Shown: in pieces, positions 28,952 through 39,100 of the stretch | Layout of the letters: each line of letters begins with the position of its first letter | How positions within the stretch are numbered: position 1 is the stretch's first letter | NCBI GenBank assembly: GCA_021776615.1 | Contig: JAJFFO010000008.1 | Coordinates: forward strand, 1-64,000 | Length of the DNA: 64,000 bases | Direction of reading: 5' to 3' | Source: Robiginitomaculum sp. | GTDB taxonomy: Bacteria > Pseudomonadota > Alphaproteobacteria > Caulobacterales > Maricaulaceae | Made by a program: the position numbers and the translations under genes | Notes under the pieces: generated by a model | What the model was told of the DNA's origin: nothing | Database searches by the model: none | Seen by the model: only the letters and a program-made list of their open reading frames with translations

Positions 28952-29956
28952 ATGACCCTTATTGTAGACAATTTAGAGCTTGGCAATGCGGTAATCCTGG
29001 CCCCCATGTCAGGAATAACCGACTTGCCGTTTCGCGCGCAGGTCAAACGCCTTGGTGCGGGCATGGTGGTCAGCGAGATGACCGCCAGTCGCGAGTTGGT
29101 TCGTGGGCGCAAGGATATGCTGCGCAAGATTGCCGCCGATGCTGCGTGCAGCCCCACAGTTATTCAAATTGCCGGGTGCGAAGCCCATTGGATGGCCGAA
29201 GGCGCAAAACTGGCGCAGGACGCTGGCGCGCAAATGATTGATATCAATATGGGCTGTCCCTCCCGCCAAGTGACCAGCAGCGCCACTGGCTCGGCATTAA
29301 TGCGCGATCTCGATCATGCTTTGCATCTGATCGAGGCCACCATTGGCGCTGTTGACGTGCCAGTGAGCGTTAAAATGCGCCTTGGGTGGGATGATCAAAG
29401 CCTCAACGCCCCCGAACTTGCCAAGCGGGCACAAAATGCCGGAGCGGCGATGCTGACCGTGCATGGGCGCACGCGCTGCCAGTTTTATAAAGGCAAAGCC
29501 GATTGGCACGCGGTGCGCAACGTGGTCGAGGCCGTCACGATCCCGGTGGTGGTGAATGGCGATATTACCAGTGCCGAGAATGCCAAAACTGCTTTGGCGC
29601 ATTCGGGCGCGGCCGGGGTCATGGTCGGCAGGGCCGCTTGCGGGCGACCATATCTGCCGGGGCTGATAGCCGCGCAATTGAACGGCGATAAATCCTTTGC
29701 CGTGCCGTCACTGGCCGAGCATTTTTCGCTTTTGACCGAACAGTTCGATGGCAGTTTGCGGCTTTATGGCCATGCGCTTGGGGTGCGGATGTTTCGCAAA
29801 CATTTATCGGCGAGTATTGACGCCGCCCCCTTGGAAATCACGCCACCCAGACGCCGAACCTTACGGGCGCAATTATGCCGTTTGGCCGATCCGGCGGCGC
29901 TTTTTTCGCACATGGAACGCCTTGGGCAAAATCAGCCAATTGCGTTGGCGGCGTGA
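28952..29956 (+). CDS. dusB: tRNA-dihydrouridine synthase DusB
   Basis: 334 residues, an FMN-binding TIM barrel. [31 protein letters not shown] opens it. The catalytic Cys lies in [22 protein letters not shown], and the FMN site is in [12 protein letters not shown] and [16 protein letters not shown]. It reduces a uridine in tRNA using NADPH. Historically it is called nifR3 when it precedes ntrBC. Here its TGA overlaps the GTG start of ntrC by four bases and no ntrB lies between them. Confidence 0.96.
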   Translation: MTLIVDNLELGNAVILAPMSGITDLPFRAQVKRLGAGMVVSEMTASRELVRGRKDMLRKIAADAACSPTVIQIAGCEAHWMAEGAKLAQDAGAQMIDINMGCPSRQVTSSATGSALMRDLDHALHLIEATIGAVDVPVSVKMRLGWDDQSLNAPELAKRAQNAGAAMLTVHGRTRCQFYKGKADWHAVRNVVEAVTIPVVVNGDITSAENAKTALAHSGAAGVMVGRAACGRPYLPGLIAAQLNGDKSFAVPSLAEHFSLLTEQFDGSLRLYGHALGVRMFRKHLSASIDAAPLEITPPRRRTLRAQLCRLADPAALFSHMERLGQNQPIALAA

Positions 29957-31296
29957 GCGAGCAGCATCAGCAGCGGGTATTATTGGCGCATAATGACCGC
30001 ATTGCCCGCGAAACCTTGGCCCGCGATTTGACCGGCAAGGGCTATGCGGTGCGCGCTACATCCAGTTTCGACACTCTATGGCGGTGGATACGCAAGCAAG
30101 AAGGCGATTTAATTCTTATCGACGTGGACATTCCCGATCCGGCGCGCAACGGGTTTGAGCTATTAAAGCAAATTCGCCAAACCTATCCGCACTTGCCGGC
30201 CATGGTGTTAAGCGCGGAAAATACGGTTTTGACCTCGCTATTGGCCGCCCGCTTTGACGCCACGGACTATTTTCCAAAACCTTTTAGTTTTGCCCAGCTT
30301 AGCGCCTCAATCGCCCGTGCCTTGCAAACCTCTGCCCCGGGCCCGGCGGCCCAAAACCCGCGCACCAATTTGCCGTTGGTCGGCAGTTCTGCGCCGATGC
30401 AGGAGGTTTACCGCACCGTGGCGCAGGCGGCACAATCTGACCTTCCCGTCCTTATTACCGGCGAAACCGGCACCGGCAAAAGCCTGATTGCCAGCGTGAT
30501 TCATGATTTTGGCGCACAGGCGCAGGGTGAAATTACGGTTTTGCATTTTCCGCTCAGTGATGAAGCACTGGGACAGGCGCTGAAAACCATTACATCAAAA
30601 GGCAGTGTGCTGGTTGAGGAAGTCAGTGCGCTTACCGAGGCGCAGAATGCCCAATTGATTGGGCTTTTGTCGCGGCTTGAGCAGGCCGGTAATTGTCCAC
30701 GCCTGATCGCCACCACCGGTTCGCCATTATCGCCAAGCGGGGGAATTGATGGCCTTAGTCCGCAATTGCAATTTCGCCTAAACACCATGCACCTTGCTTT
30801 ACCGCCTTTGCGTGATCGCGAGGCTGATGTGGATGCATTGGCCACCGCTTTTGTGGCCGAATTTAGCCAGAATAGCATAACCATAAGCCCGCGGGCGCGG
30901 CGCAGCCTCTTGGGCAGAGCGTGGCCGGGCAATGTGCGCGAACTTAAAAACCTTATCCAGCGGGCGGTTTTGAGTGCGCGCGGCAAGGTTCTTGATGCGG
31001 ATGATGTACGCCCCTCTATGGCAGTCGATAGCGGCGACGGCGCACCGGGCCAAACCGCCCCATTGGAAGCGGCGATCGCGCGCGCGCTGGCCGCGCATAT
31101 GAGTGGTTTTGACGAAAACTGCCTGCCGCCGGACTTCTACCAATACAGCCTGGCAGCGTTTGAACGGCCCTTGCTAAAACGGGTCATGGCCATGGTTGGC
31201 GGCAATCAACTTAAAGCCGCAGCATTGCTGGGCATTAATCGCAATACCTTGCATAAAAAGCTGGTTCACTATGATTTGCGCCCTAATATGAGCTAA
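29953..31296 (+). CDS. ntrC: NtrC-like response regulator lacking the GAFTGA loop
   Basis: 447 residues from GTG 29953, which overlaps the dusB stop. The receiver has the probable phospho-Asp57 ([10 protein letters not shown]) and Lys109 (FPKPF), but its N-terminal acidic pair is reduced to HND. Walker A is GETGTGKS (170-177). The next segment, 186-215, is about 20 residues shorter than in NtrC, has no GAFTGA sigma-54 contact, and Walker B reads [10 protein letters not shown]. capsulatus NtrC also lacks GAFTGA and works without sigma-54, so this protein may too. The C-terminal Fis-type HTH ([18 protein letters not shown]) is intact. The cognate kinase NtrB is absent here. Confidence 0.88.
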   Translation: MSEQHQQRVLLAHNDRIARETLARDLTGKGYAVRATSSFDTLWRWIRKQEGDLILIDVDIPDPARNGFELLKQIRQTYPHLPAMVLSAENTVLTSLLAARFDATDYFPKPFSFAQLSASIARALQTSAPGPAAQNPRTNLPLVGSSAPMQEVYRTVAQAAQSDLPVLITGETGTGKSLIASVIHDFGAQAQGEITVLHFPLSDEALGQALKTITSKGSVLVEEVSALTEAQNAQLIGLLSRLEQAGNCPRLIATTGSPLSPSGGIDGLSPQLQFRLNTMHLALPPLRDREADVDALATAFVAEFSQNSITISPRARRSLLGRAWPGNVRELKNLIQRAVLSARGKVLDADDVRPSMAVDSGDGAPGQTAPLEAAIARALAAHMSGFDENCLPPDFYQYSLAAFERPLLKRVMAMVGGNQLKAAALLGINRNTLHKKLVHYDLRPNMS

Positions 31297-31364
31297 AGTG
31301 TTGAATATTAGCAACAGGTGGTGCAAATTAGTCGCTGTTTGCAGAAGGTGGAGCAGCCTATTTT

Positions 31365-33626
31365 ATGACTGATATGGTGAGCACACAGGCCAATATTGAC
31401 CCGCGCTTCCCCAAACCGGCCCGTTTGCTTAGCTCGGCCTTGTTTGGCGTATTCTTTGCCATTGCCATTGTCATCACCACATTGGCGGCGTTTTTTGCCT
31501 TGTCCGGCGCAGGTCAATTAGGACCGGGCAGCCCTTCGCTGATTACCATTTTGATAGCCAATTTATTGTTGATTCTGGGCCTGGCGGGCTATGTTTTATG
31601 GCGCCTTGGGCAGTTGTGGGTGGTGCGTACGCGCGAAGAATCAGCACCCAAACTGCATTTGCGTTTTGCCGGTATGTTTAGCATGGCAGCGGTTTTGCCT
31701 GCGATTATTGTCGCTATCTTTTTTGCGGTGGTCTATACGCGCGGCATTGAATACTGGTTTTCTGATCGCGTTGCGACATTGACCAATAATATTGTTTCGG
31801 TCGCCAAAGCAACATTTCAAGCCCAAGTGGATGAAGTGCTTAGCGAAATGAAACCCATGGCTAACGACCTCAATCATCCGGACGCCGTGCAGAATTTAAC
31901 CGAAGGGCCCATCGCCTTTACCGAATATCTGCGCGGTCAGGCAGAATTTCGGTTTTTCCAATCGGCCTATGTTTTGGACAAAAATGGCACGGTTTTGTCG
32001 AGCGTTACCGGGCAAAACGGGCCGGATTTCGTGGTGCCATCACTCGAAGCGTTCACCGCCGCTGGTACTGGCGACATAAATTTACAATTTGACGAGGATC
32101 AAAACCTGATATGGGGGCTTATCCGCTTAACCGGCTATGAGGATGCTTACCTCTATGTGGTGCGCTTTGCCACGGGTGGTAGTTTGCGCACTTTGGCCGA
32201 TGCGCAAATTGCTTTTGGGGCCTATCAGGAAGCCGACACCCGCCGGGGGCAATTGGCCGGCACATTTATGCTGATCTATCTCGAAACTGCGCTGTTAATC
32301 CTCATCGGGGCTATCTGGGTTGGTTTGGCGGCGGCAACCAAAATTGTGCTGCCCATCGGGCGCTTGGCCAAGGCCGCGCAGCAAGTACGTGATGGCAATT
32401 TAGCGGCGCGGGTATGGGTTGGCGGAGAGAGTGATGAAGTCGCTGAACTTTCTCATGATTTCAACGATATGACCGCACAACTTCTATCACAAAGAAAAGA
32501 ATTGATTGCTGCCCATCAGGACTCTGAAAGCCGCCGGGTTTTTATTGAAACCATGCTTTCCGGGGTCAGTGCCGGGGTGCTTGATCTGGATGCCAAGGGC
32601 CGCATTGGCTTCGCTAACCCCTCAGCGATTACATTGTTGGGGCTGGAGGAGGGCGCTTTGCAGGGCAAAAAACTGCAAGACTGCGTGCCTGAGTTTGCAG
32701 CTTTGTTCAATAAGGCCAAACATTCGTCCGACCATCGGGCCGAGGGGCAAATTGAATTGGCTGGCGAAGACGGCGCAATTTACCTGAACACCAAAGTGGT
32801 GCCCGTGGGCCGCAGCAAGTCGCAAAGCTTTGTGATTACATTTGATGATATGAGCCGGGCGATTGCCGCGCAGCGCAGCGCCGCATGGCGCGAAGTGGCG
32901 CGCCGCATTGCCCATGAAATTAAAAACCCGCTAACGCCGATTCAGCTGTCAGCGGAACGCATACGGCGCAAATATCGCGATGCGTTTACCATTGACGGCG
33001 AGGTTTTTGATAAATGTGTCGACACCATCGTGCGGCAGGTCAGCGATATTGGCCGCATGGTTGATGAGTTTTCATCCTTTGCCCGCATGCCAATACCAAA
33101 AAACAAGGTGATCGACCTCGATCAATTGGTGCGCGACGCGGTGTTCGCCCAACACGTGGCGTTTCCCGATATTAAGTTCAATGCGGGCATCTCGTCCGAC
33201 GATGTTATGGTGTGGGGCGATGAACGGCTGGCGGCGCAGGCGGTTGGTAATGTTTTGAAAAATGCTGCCGAAGCAATATTGGGCGCGGGCGGCGACCAGC
33301 CGATTGGCGAAATTGAAGTGACGGTCTCCAAGCTGCCCAATGGCGGCACGGTGCAGGTGATGGATAATGGGCCGGGCTGGCCGATGCGCGGGCGAGACCG
33401 ATTGCTGGAGCCATATATGACCACACGCAGCAAGGGCACCGGCCTGGGGCTGGCGATTGTGAACCGGATTATGGAAGATCATGATGGAGATTTGCGCCTG
33501 CTTGATCGCGATGATGAAGGGCGCGGGGCCGTAGTGGTGCTACGTTTTCCTTTCCCAAAATCAGAGATTAATGAAGCCAAAAGCAAAGCCAACAACAAAG
33601 CCAAAAACAAGGAAATAAGCGCGTAA
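31365..33626 (+). CDS. ntrY: Sensor histidine kinase NtrY
   Basis: 753 residues. Three N-terminal transmembrane helices and a second membrane segment at about 300 bracket an extracytoplasmic sensor. HAMP is next (PIGRLAKAAQQVRDGNLAARV), then PAS (SGVSAGVLDLDAKGRIGFANPSAITLLGL), the phospho-acceptor H517EIKNPLTPIQLSAERI, and the ATPase with N-box NVLKNAAEAI and G-boxes DNGPGWP and KGTGLGLAIV. NtrY phosphorylates NtrX and takes part in nitrogen, redox and envelope responses. Its stop overlaps the ntrX start (TAATG). Confidence 0.96.
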   Translation: MTDMVSTQANIDPRFPKPARLLSSALFGVFFAIAIVITTLAAFFALSGAGQLGPGSPSLITILIANLLLILGLAGYVLWRLGQLWVVRTREESAPKLHLRFAGMFSMAAVLPAIIVAIFFAVVYTRGIEYWFSDRVATLTNNIVSVAKATFQAQVDEVLSEMKPMANDLNHPDAVQNLTEGPIAFTEYLRGQAEFRFFQSAYVLDKNGTVLSSVTGQNGPDFVVPSLEAFTAAGTGDINLQFDEDQNLIWGLIRLTGYEDAYLYVVRFATGGSLRTLADAQIAFGAYQEADTRRGQLAGTFMLIYLETALLILIGAIWVGLAAATKIVLPIGRLAKAAQQVRDGNLAARVWVGGESDEVAELSHDFNDMTAQLLSQRKELIAAHQDSESRRVFIETMLSGVSAGVLDLDAKGRIGFANPSAITLLGLEEGALQGKKLQDCVPEFAALFNKAKHSSDHRAEGQIELAGEDGAIYLNTKVVPVGRSKSQSFVITFDDMSRAIAAQRSAAWREVARRIAHEIKNPLTPIQLSAERIRRKYRDAFTIDGEVFDKCVDTIVRQVSDIGRMVDEFSSFARMPIPKNKVIDLDQLVRDAVFAQHVAFPDIKFNAGISSDDVMVWGDERLAAQAVGNVLKNAAEAILGAGGDQPIGEIEVTVSKLPNGGTVQVMDNGPGWPMRGRDRLLEPYMTTRSKGTGLGLAIVNRIMEDHDGDLRLLDRDDEGRGAVVVLRFPFPKSEINEAKSKANNKAKNKEISA

Positions 33627-35020
33627 TGTCTGCTGATATATTGGTGGTTGATGATGAAGAGGATATCCGCGAATTGATTAGCGGTATTCTCGAAGATGAT
33701 GGCTATTCGGCGCGTATGGCCGACGGTGCCGGTTCGGCGCTGAGAGCCATTGCCGAGCGCAAGCCGGCTTTGATTGTATTGGATGTCTGGCTGCAAGGCA
33801 GCGAGCGTGATGGCATTGGCGTTTTGGAAGAAGTAAAGGCGCTGGATCCGGATCTGCCAGTTATCCTGATCTCCGGCCATGGCACGATTGAAACGGCGGT
33901 ATCAGCCATTCGCAAAGGCGCGTACGACTTTATTGAAAAACCATTCACCAGCCAGCGCTTATTAATGGTCATTCGCCGCGCCTTGGAAACCTCCCGGCTG
34001 AAGCGCGAAAATACAGACCTTAAAGCGAATGCTGCCAATGCGTCGGAACTAATCGGCGTTTCGCAAAATATCAATGCGGTGCGTCAGATTGTTGCCAAAG
34101 TTGCCCATGCCAATAGCCGGGTTTTGGTCATCGGCCCGTTGGGGGCGGGCAAGCAATTGGTCGCGCGCCAGATCCATGAACAGTCGGAGCGTAAAAATGG
34201 TCAGTTTGTTGCCATTAATGCCGCCGCCATCACCCCGGATTCGGTGGGGCTGGAATTGTTTGGCTCGGAAGACCGTTCCGGCAGAGTCACCAAAGCCGGT
34301 CTGTTTGAACAGGCGCATATGGGCACGCTCTATATTGATGAAGTTGGCGACATGCCGCTGGAAACCCAGAGTAAACTTCTCAACCTTCTGGTCGGCCAGC
34401 GGTTTCGGCGCATGGGCGGCACCAATGATGTGCGCGTTGACGTACGGGTGATTAGTTCGACCTCGGTCAATTTGCTGAACCTTATCGAAAAGGGCTTATT
34501 CAGGGAGGCATTATATCATCGGCTGAATGTGGTACCGGTTCATGTGCCGTCCTTGGGCGATCGGCGCGAAGACATACCGGCTTTGGCAACATTTTTTGCC
34601 GCCCAATTATGCGCTGCTGCCGGTCGGCCGGTACGGCCAATCCATGATGATGTGATGGCTTATCTGCAAGCGGCCAGTTGGCCGGGCAATGTGCGTCAAT
34701 TACGTAATAATATTGAGCGCATCCTAATCCTGTCCAGCGGTGATGCTGCGGAAACCATAACCCTTGACCATTTGCCCAGCGAATTAAATTCCAGTGATGA
34801 TGGAGCCGCTTTGGGCGCTGAAAAACTGGTCACCTTCCCCCTGCGTGAAGCGCGCCTTGAATTTGAACGCGAATACCTGAAAGTCCAGGTTAGCCGCTTT
34901 GGTGGCAATATTTCACGCACCGCCAGCTTTATTGGCATGGAACGCTCGGCCCTGCACCGCAAGCTCAAATCATTGGGGGTTCAGCACCGCTCCCCCAAGG
35001 AAAATGGTGATTTGGTATGA
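33626..35020 (+). CDS. ntrX: Response regulator NtrX
   Basis: 464 residues. Receiver: ILVVDDEEDIRELISGILEDDGY, with phospho-Asp in LIVLDVWLQG and Lys in IEKPFTS. The AAA domain has GPLGAGKQLVARQIH as Walker A and GTLYIDEVGDMP as Walker B. The usual GAFTGA is replaced by GSEDRSGRVTKAGLFE, as is normal in alphaproteobacterial NtrX. A Fis-type HTH is at the end (GNISRTASFIGMERSALHRKL). It overlaps ntrY by one base and trkA by four. Confidence 0.95.
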   Translation: MSADILVVDDEEDIRELISGILEDDGYSARMADGAGSALRAIAERKPALIVLDVWLQGSERDGIGVLEEVKALDPDLPVILISGHGTIETAVSAIRKGAYDFIEKPFTSQRLLMVIRRALETSRLKRENTDLKANAANASELIGVSQNINAVRQIVAKVAHANSRVLVIGPLGAGKQLVARQIHEQSERKNGQFVAINAAAITPDSVGLELFGSEDRSGRVTKAGLFEQAHMGTLYIDEVGDMPLETQSKLLNLLVGQRFRRMGGTNDVRVDVRVISSTSVNLLNLIEKGLFREALYHRLNVVPVHVPSLGDRREDIPALATFFAAQLCAAAGRPVRPIHDDVMAYLQAASWPGNVRQLRNNIERILILSSGDAAETITLDHLPSELNSSDDGAALGAEKLVTFPLREARLEFEREYLKVQVSRFGGNISRTASFIGMERSALHRKLKSLGVQHRSPKENGDLV

Positions 35021-36390
35021 AAGTGATTATTTGTGGTGCCGGGCGGGTTGGCCATGGCATAGCCAGCCAGCTTTCGGCGGAGAATAACGAAGTTACGGTG
35101 ATCGATTTATCGCCGCGACTGGTGCAGCGCATCTCAACGGATCTGGATGTTCGCGGCGTGGTTGGCCATGGCTCGCACCCGGATGTTTTGGTAAAAGCCG
35201 GCGTTCAGGACGCCGATATGATTATCGCGGCCACCCAATTGGACGAGGTGAATATGGTTGCCTGCCAGGTGGCGCACTCTTTGTTCAATGTTTCTGTAAA
35301 AATTGCCCGGGTTCGCGCTCAAGCCTATCTGGACAAGGCATGGCAGGATCTTTTTGCCAATAAAAACATGCCAATCGACGTGATTATATCGCCTGAAATT
35401 GAAGTGGCGCGCACCATTTTGCAACGCATTACCACGCCCGGTGCATTTATGACGGTGCCCTTTGTTGGCGGTCGGATTAAATTGCTGGGCGTGCGCATTT
35501 TAGAAGATTGCCCGGTCACCAATACCGCATTGTCGCAACTCACCGAGCTATTTCCGGACCTGCATGCGATGATTACCGGCATTAAGCGCGAGGGACGGCT
35601 ATTTGTGCCAAAGGGTACGGATCAGGTGCTTATTGGCGATGAGGTTTATGTCATTGCCCATGCGGAGCGGGTGGCGCGCACCCTGGATATTTTGGGGCGT
35701 AAGGAAGAACGCGGGCGCAAAATCATTATGGTCGGTGCCGGCAATATTGGCATTCATGTAGCCGAACAACTCGAAGCCGTGCCGGGCATGCGCGTGCGGG
35801 CGATTGAGGCCAATACCAAACAAGCGGAGCGCGCGTCCATAGCGCTAAAACGCACCGTGGTGCTGAATGGCGACGGGCTGGATTACGACACCATGGTTGA
35901 AGCCGGGGTTGAGGAGGCGGACATTGCGCTGACCCTGTCTAATGATGACCGGGTTAACGTATTGTCGGCCGGTTTTGCCAAAGCAGCAGGGGTGCGCCGG
36001 GCCTTGTGTCTGGTTAATGATCGCACCTTGGAGCGTCTGAAAGAACCATTGGGTATAGACGTATATATCGACCCGCTGGAGACCACGATTTCTACGATTT
36101 TGCAGCATGTGCGCCGTGGCCGTATCATCTCGGTACAAACCATAGAAGATGGCGAAGCAGAAGTGATCGAGGCGGTGGCGCTGGCGACTTCCGGTCTGGT
36201 TGGGCGGCCATTACGCGACGTGGATATGCGCGATGGCATTCGCGTGGCAGCCATTGAGCGCGATCAGCAATTATTATTTCCCGACGGCGATTTTGTGGTT
36301 AAAGCTGGTGATCATGTGGTGTTGTTTGCTGAACGCGCGGCGGTGCCGAATGTGGAAAAAATGTTCCGCGTCAGCCATGATTATGTCTAG
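35017..36390 (+). CDS. trkA: Trk system potassium uptake protein TrkA
   Basis: 457 residues with two RCK units. Rossmann motifs are IICGAGRVGHGIASQLSAENNEVTVID at 3 and IIMVGAGNIGIHVAEQLE at about 239. Each is followed by a TrkA_C region (for example IISVQTIEDGEAEVIEAVAL). TrkA is the peripheral NAD-binding regulator that gates TrkH. ATG overlaps the ntrX stop, and trkH follows 39 bp later, so the nitrogen and potassium genes form one run. Confidence 0.96.
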   Translation: MKVIICGAGRVGHGIASQLSAENNEVTVIDLSPRLVQRISTDLDVRGVVGHGSHPDVLVKAGVQDADMIIAATQLDEVNMVACQVAHSLFNVSVKIARVRAQAYLDKAWQDLFANKNMPIDVIISPEIEVARTILQRITTPGAFMTVPFVGGRIKLLGVRILEDCPVTNTALSQLTELFPDLHAMITGIKREGRLFVPKGTDQVLIGDEVYVIAHAERVARTLDILGRKEERGRKIIMVGAGNIGIHVAEQLEAVPGMRVRAIEANTKQAERASIALKRTVVLNGDGLDYDTMVEAGVEEADIALTLSNDDRVNVLSAGFAKAAGVRRALCLVNDRTLERLKEPLGIDVYIDPLETTISTILQHVRRGRIISVQTIEDGEAEVIEAVALATSGLVGRPLRDVDMRDGIRVAAIERDQQLLFPDGDFVVKAGDHVVLFAERAAVPNVEKMFRVSHDYV

Positions 36391-36429
36391 CACCACGAGC
36401 GCAGCGAAAATACCGGCATAGGGGCGGCC

Positions 36430-37839
36430 ATGAGCGGTCTTTGGCGAATTTTAGCGATTATTCCGGCGATTTTGACCATCAATGCCGTGATTGCCGGGGC
36501 CTTGGCCGCCGAACAGGGGGATCGCGAAGCGGTGATGGCATTTGCCCTGACCGCCATATTGTGCGGCACCATCGGCGTGTCCTTATGGGTAGGCGAGCGC
36601 GGCATGCGCCGCCCGGCCAGTATTCGCAGCGCCTTGGCATTAATGCTTATCGTATGGCTGGGCACCCCGGCTTTGGCGGCAATTCCGCTGCTTATGGCCA
36701 AGGCGAATGCGCCGTTTATGCTGGCCTATGCCGACGCCATGGCGCAATTGACCACCACTGGCGGCGAGTTTTTAAGCTTTGCCGCCGAGCGCAAAGCCAT
36801 CCTATATTGGCGCGGCTCGCTGCAATGGTTTGGCGGCTATTTATCCATCCTGCTGGCGCTAACGGTTTTGGCGCCGCTTAATCTTACTGGGCCGGGGGTG
36901 TATCGCTCGTCCTTGCTGACCGTGCGCAAAGACGACCTCACCAGCCGCATATCTTCGCTGTCAATCATTGTGTTGATTGCCTATGGCAGTGCCAGCGCTT
37001 TTGTTTTGGTTTGGCTTATTCTGGCCAATGCTTCGCTTTTCAATGCGGTTATTGGCATGTTTGGCGCGGTTTCCACCGGCGGTATTTTACCCAATGTGCC
37101 ATCATTTGACGCGATTGCCGGGCGCATTGGCGCTTTTGGCGGCGCTATCGGCATGTTGGTTGGCGCTACCAGCTTTGCCATGCATTGGGAATTGCGCCGT
37201 GGTCAGGCCGGGCATCGCCATGATCCGGAAACCCTGGGTGTTTTATTCATGGCTGGCTTGGCGGCTTTGGCGCTCTTCGCCCTTGGCACATCGTTAAGCC
37301 CGGCAATTTTGAATGGTATTTCGCTGGCAACCACCTATGCCGCGCCGATGACCGAGGGCGGTATGGCGGTTTTGCCCTTGCCGGTGATGATGGCCTTTGT
37401 GTTGGTGGGCGGCGCCGCACTTTCCACTGCCGGGGGGGTGAAGGTCATCCGCTTTTTATTGTTGTTTCGCTATACCAGCGCCGAACTTTTCAAGCTCAGC
37501 CATCCGTCGGCTATGCAGCCAACCCGGTTTCGTGGGCAAATTGTTGGCGAAAGCGCCTTGGTCAATTTGTGGGTGTATGTGTTGGGCTATGCCGGGGCGC
37601 TGGGGTTTTTGATTATCGCCGTTTCCGCTTTTGGCTCCGGCTTTGAAGAGGCCAGCAATGCGGCCGTTGCCGCATTGTCGAATGCTGGCCCGGCGTTTTT
37701 GGCGGGCGAGGGTGGTCCCGGTGATTTTTCCCACCTGCACCCGAAAGCAATTTTGGCGTTGAGCGCAGGCATGGCGCTGGGCCGGTTTGAAATTCTGGCA
37801 GTTTTGGCCTTGTTATCGCCAGAATTCTGGAGAGAGTAG
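36430..37839 (+). CDS. trkH: TrkH family potassium uptake protein
   Basis: 469 residues, inner membrane, with four repeated membrane-pore-membrane units. Selectivity-filter-like loops are seen as MAQLTTTGGEF, GAVSTGGILPN, LSTAGGVKVI and NAGPAFL. With TrkA it forms a K+ channel or transporter driven by membrane potential. The first filter is TTTGGEF, normal for TrkH. It is followed after four bases by the aminotransferase gene. Confidence 0.93.
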   Translation: MSGLWRILAIIPAILTINAVIAGALAAEQGDREAVMAFALTAILCGTIGVSLWVGERGMRRPASIRSALALMLIVWLGTPALAAIPLLMAKANAPFMLAYADAMAQLTTTGGEFLSFAAERKAILYWRGSLQWFGGYLSILLALTVLAPLNLTGPGVYRSSLLTVRKDDLTSRISSLSIIVLIAYGSASAFVLVWLILANASLFNAVIGMFGAVSTGGILPNVPSFDAIAGRIGAFGGAIGMLVGATSFAMHWELRRGQAGHRHDPETLGVLFMAGLAALALFALGTSLSPAILNGISLATTYAAPMTEGGMAVLPLPVMMAFVLVGGAALSTAGGVKVIRFLLLFRYTSAELFKLSHPSAMQPTRFRGQIVGESALVNLWVYVLGYAGALGFLIIAVSAFGSGFEEASNAAVAALSNAGPAFLAGEGGPGDFSHLHPKAILALSAGMALGRFEILAVLALLSPEFWRE

Positions 37840-37843
37840 CACT

Positions 37844-38695
37844 ATGTCGAGAACTGCTTATGTAAATGGTGCTTATGTGCCGCATCGCCGCGCCGGTGTT
37901 CATATTGAAGACCGGGGCTATCAGTTTGCTGATGGCGTTTACGAGGTATGGAGCGTCCGCCATGGCGCTTTGATGGACAATGAGGGGCATTTTCGCCGCC
38001 TTTGGCATTCTTTGAAAGAATTGCAAATTGTCGCGCCGATGCCTGAGGTCTCTTTGGCGCATATATTGCGCGAAATTGTCCGTAAAAACCGGGTGCGCAA
38101 TGGTTTGGTGTATTTGCAAGTCACTCGCGGCGTTGCCCCGCGTGACCATGCCTTTCCCGCCGATATTGCGCCGGCTTTGGTGATTACCGCCAAGAGCATG
38201 AGCACCCAAAAATCGGAAGAAACTGCCAAAAAAGGCGTGGCGGTATTTAGCACCCCTGATGAGCGCTGGGCGCGGTGCGATATTAAATCGGTTTCGCTTT
38301 TACCCAATATTTTGGCCAAGCAGGTCGCCAAACGACAAGGCGGCTATGAGGCATGGATGGTCGATGCGCAAGGCATGGTCACCGAAGGTTCGTCGTCCAA
38401 TGCCTGGATTGTCACCAAAGACGGCGTGTTGGCCACCCGAAGTCTGGCCGACAATATCTTAAGCGGCGTGACACGGGGGCGGGTTTTGGCGTTGGCGGCG
38501 CAACGGCAACTGACGGTTGAAGAGCGCCCCTTCAGCATAGAAGAAGCGCAAGCGGCAAAAGAGGCATTTTTGACCGCTGCGACCAATTTCGTCATGCCGA
38601 TTGTGCGTATTGATGATGTGCCGGTTGGCGAGGGCATGCCTGGCCCCTTAGCCGAAGCCTTGCGCAAAGATTATTTGCAAAGCGCAGTTACCTGA
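37844..38695 (+). CDS. dat: D-amino-acid transaminase (class IV PLP enzyme)
   Basis: 283 residues, the length of D-alanine transaminase. Seen: GAYVPHRRAGVHIEDRGYQFADGVYEV, the PLP Lys148 in ARCDIKSVSLLPNILAKQ, EGSSSNAWIV and LSGVTRGRVL. It interconverts D-amino acids and 2-oxo acids, providing D-Glu or D-Ala for peptidoglycan. An upstream ATG in the same frame lies inside trkH; ATG 37844 with GGAGAG is preferred. Position between trk genes and hfq is conserved in Alphaproteobacteria. Confidence 0.92.
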   Translation: MSRTAYVNGAYVPHRRAGVHIEDRGYQFADGVYEVWSVRHGALMDNEGHFRRLWHSLKELQIVAPMPEVSLAHILREIVRKNRVRNGLVYLQVTRGVAPRDHAFPADIAPALVITAKSMSTQKSEETAKKGVAVFSTPDERWARCDIKSVSLLPNILAKQVAKRQGGYEAWMVDAQGMVTEGSSSNAWIVTKDGVLATRSLADNILSGVTRGRVLALAAQRQLTVEERPFSIEEAQAAKEAFLTAATNFVMPIVRIDDVPVGEGMPGPLAEALRKDYLQSAVT

Positions 38696-38742
38696 CCTTA
38701 GAGCCCTTGCAGCCGCGCACGAGGCGCGGCACAATAGGACAT

Positions 38743-38821
38743 AACAGACTGCGGACAACAAACAGACTGCGAAACGGTCCCCGAATTCGGTGTCAGGATT
38801 TTGGCATTTGGTGTCGGGGCC
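38743..38821 (+). promoter_or_regulatory. hfq leader with direct repeat and hairpin
   Basis: AACAGACTGCG occurs at 38743-38753 and again at 38761-38771. TCCCCGA-side bases at 38779-38784 pair with TCGGGG at 38814-38819, closing a loop of about 29 nt. A GC palindrome, GCCGCGC/GCGCGGC, lies earlier at 38712-38730. These could terminate dat transcription or allow autoregulation of hfq. Confidence 0.4.
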
Positions 38822-38839
38822 GAAAACGGAGCAAGGCAA

Positions 38840-39100
38840 ATGGCTGGCGAAAAAAAACAAAACCTGCAAGATATTTTTCTCAACTCTCTACGGAAGACCA
38901 AAACACCGCTCACCATATTTTTGGTGAACGGGGTGAAGCTGCAAGGAATCGTCACCTGGTTTGACAATTTCAGCGTGCTATTACGCCGCGATGGCCATTC
39001 GCAATTGGTCTATAAAAGCGCTATTTCGACGATTATGCCGTCAGTCCCCGTCTCCTTGTTCGAACAGGAAGAAATGGACAGCGGCGACGAAAGCGCGTGA
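38840..39100 (+). CDS. hfq: RNA chaperone Hfq
   Basis: 86 residues. Sm1 is [44 protein letters not shown], with Gln8 and Phe42 for the proximal RNA site. Sm2 is [10 protein letters not shown], where the usual YKH reads YKS, so the proximal-face His is replaced by Ser. The acidic tail is short, as usual in Alphaproteobacteria. It promotes sRNA-mRNA pairing as a hexamer. The ribosome site is GGAGCAAGG. Its stop overlaps the GTG of hflX. Confidence 0.96.
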   Translation: MAGEKKQNLQDIFLNSLRKTKTPLTIFLVNGVKLQGIVTWFDNFSVLLRRDGHSQLVYKSAISTIMPSVPVSLFEQEEMDSGDESA

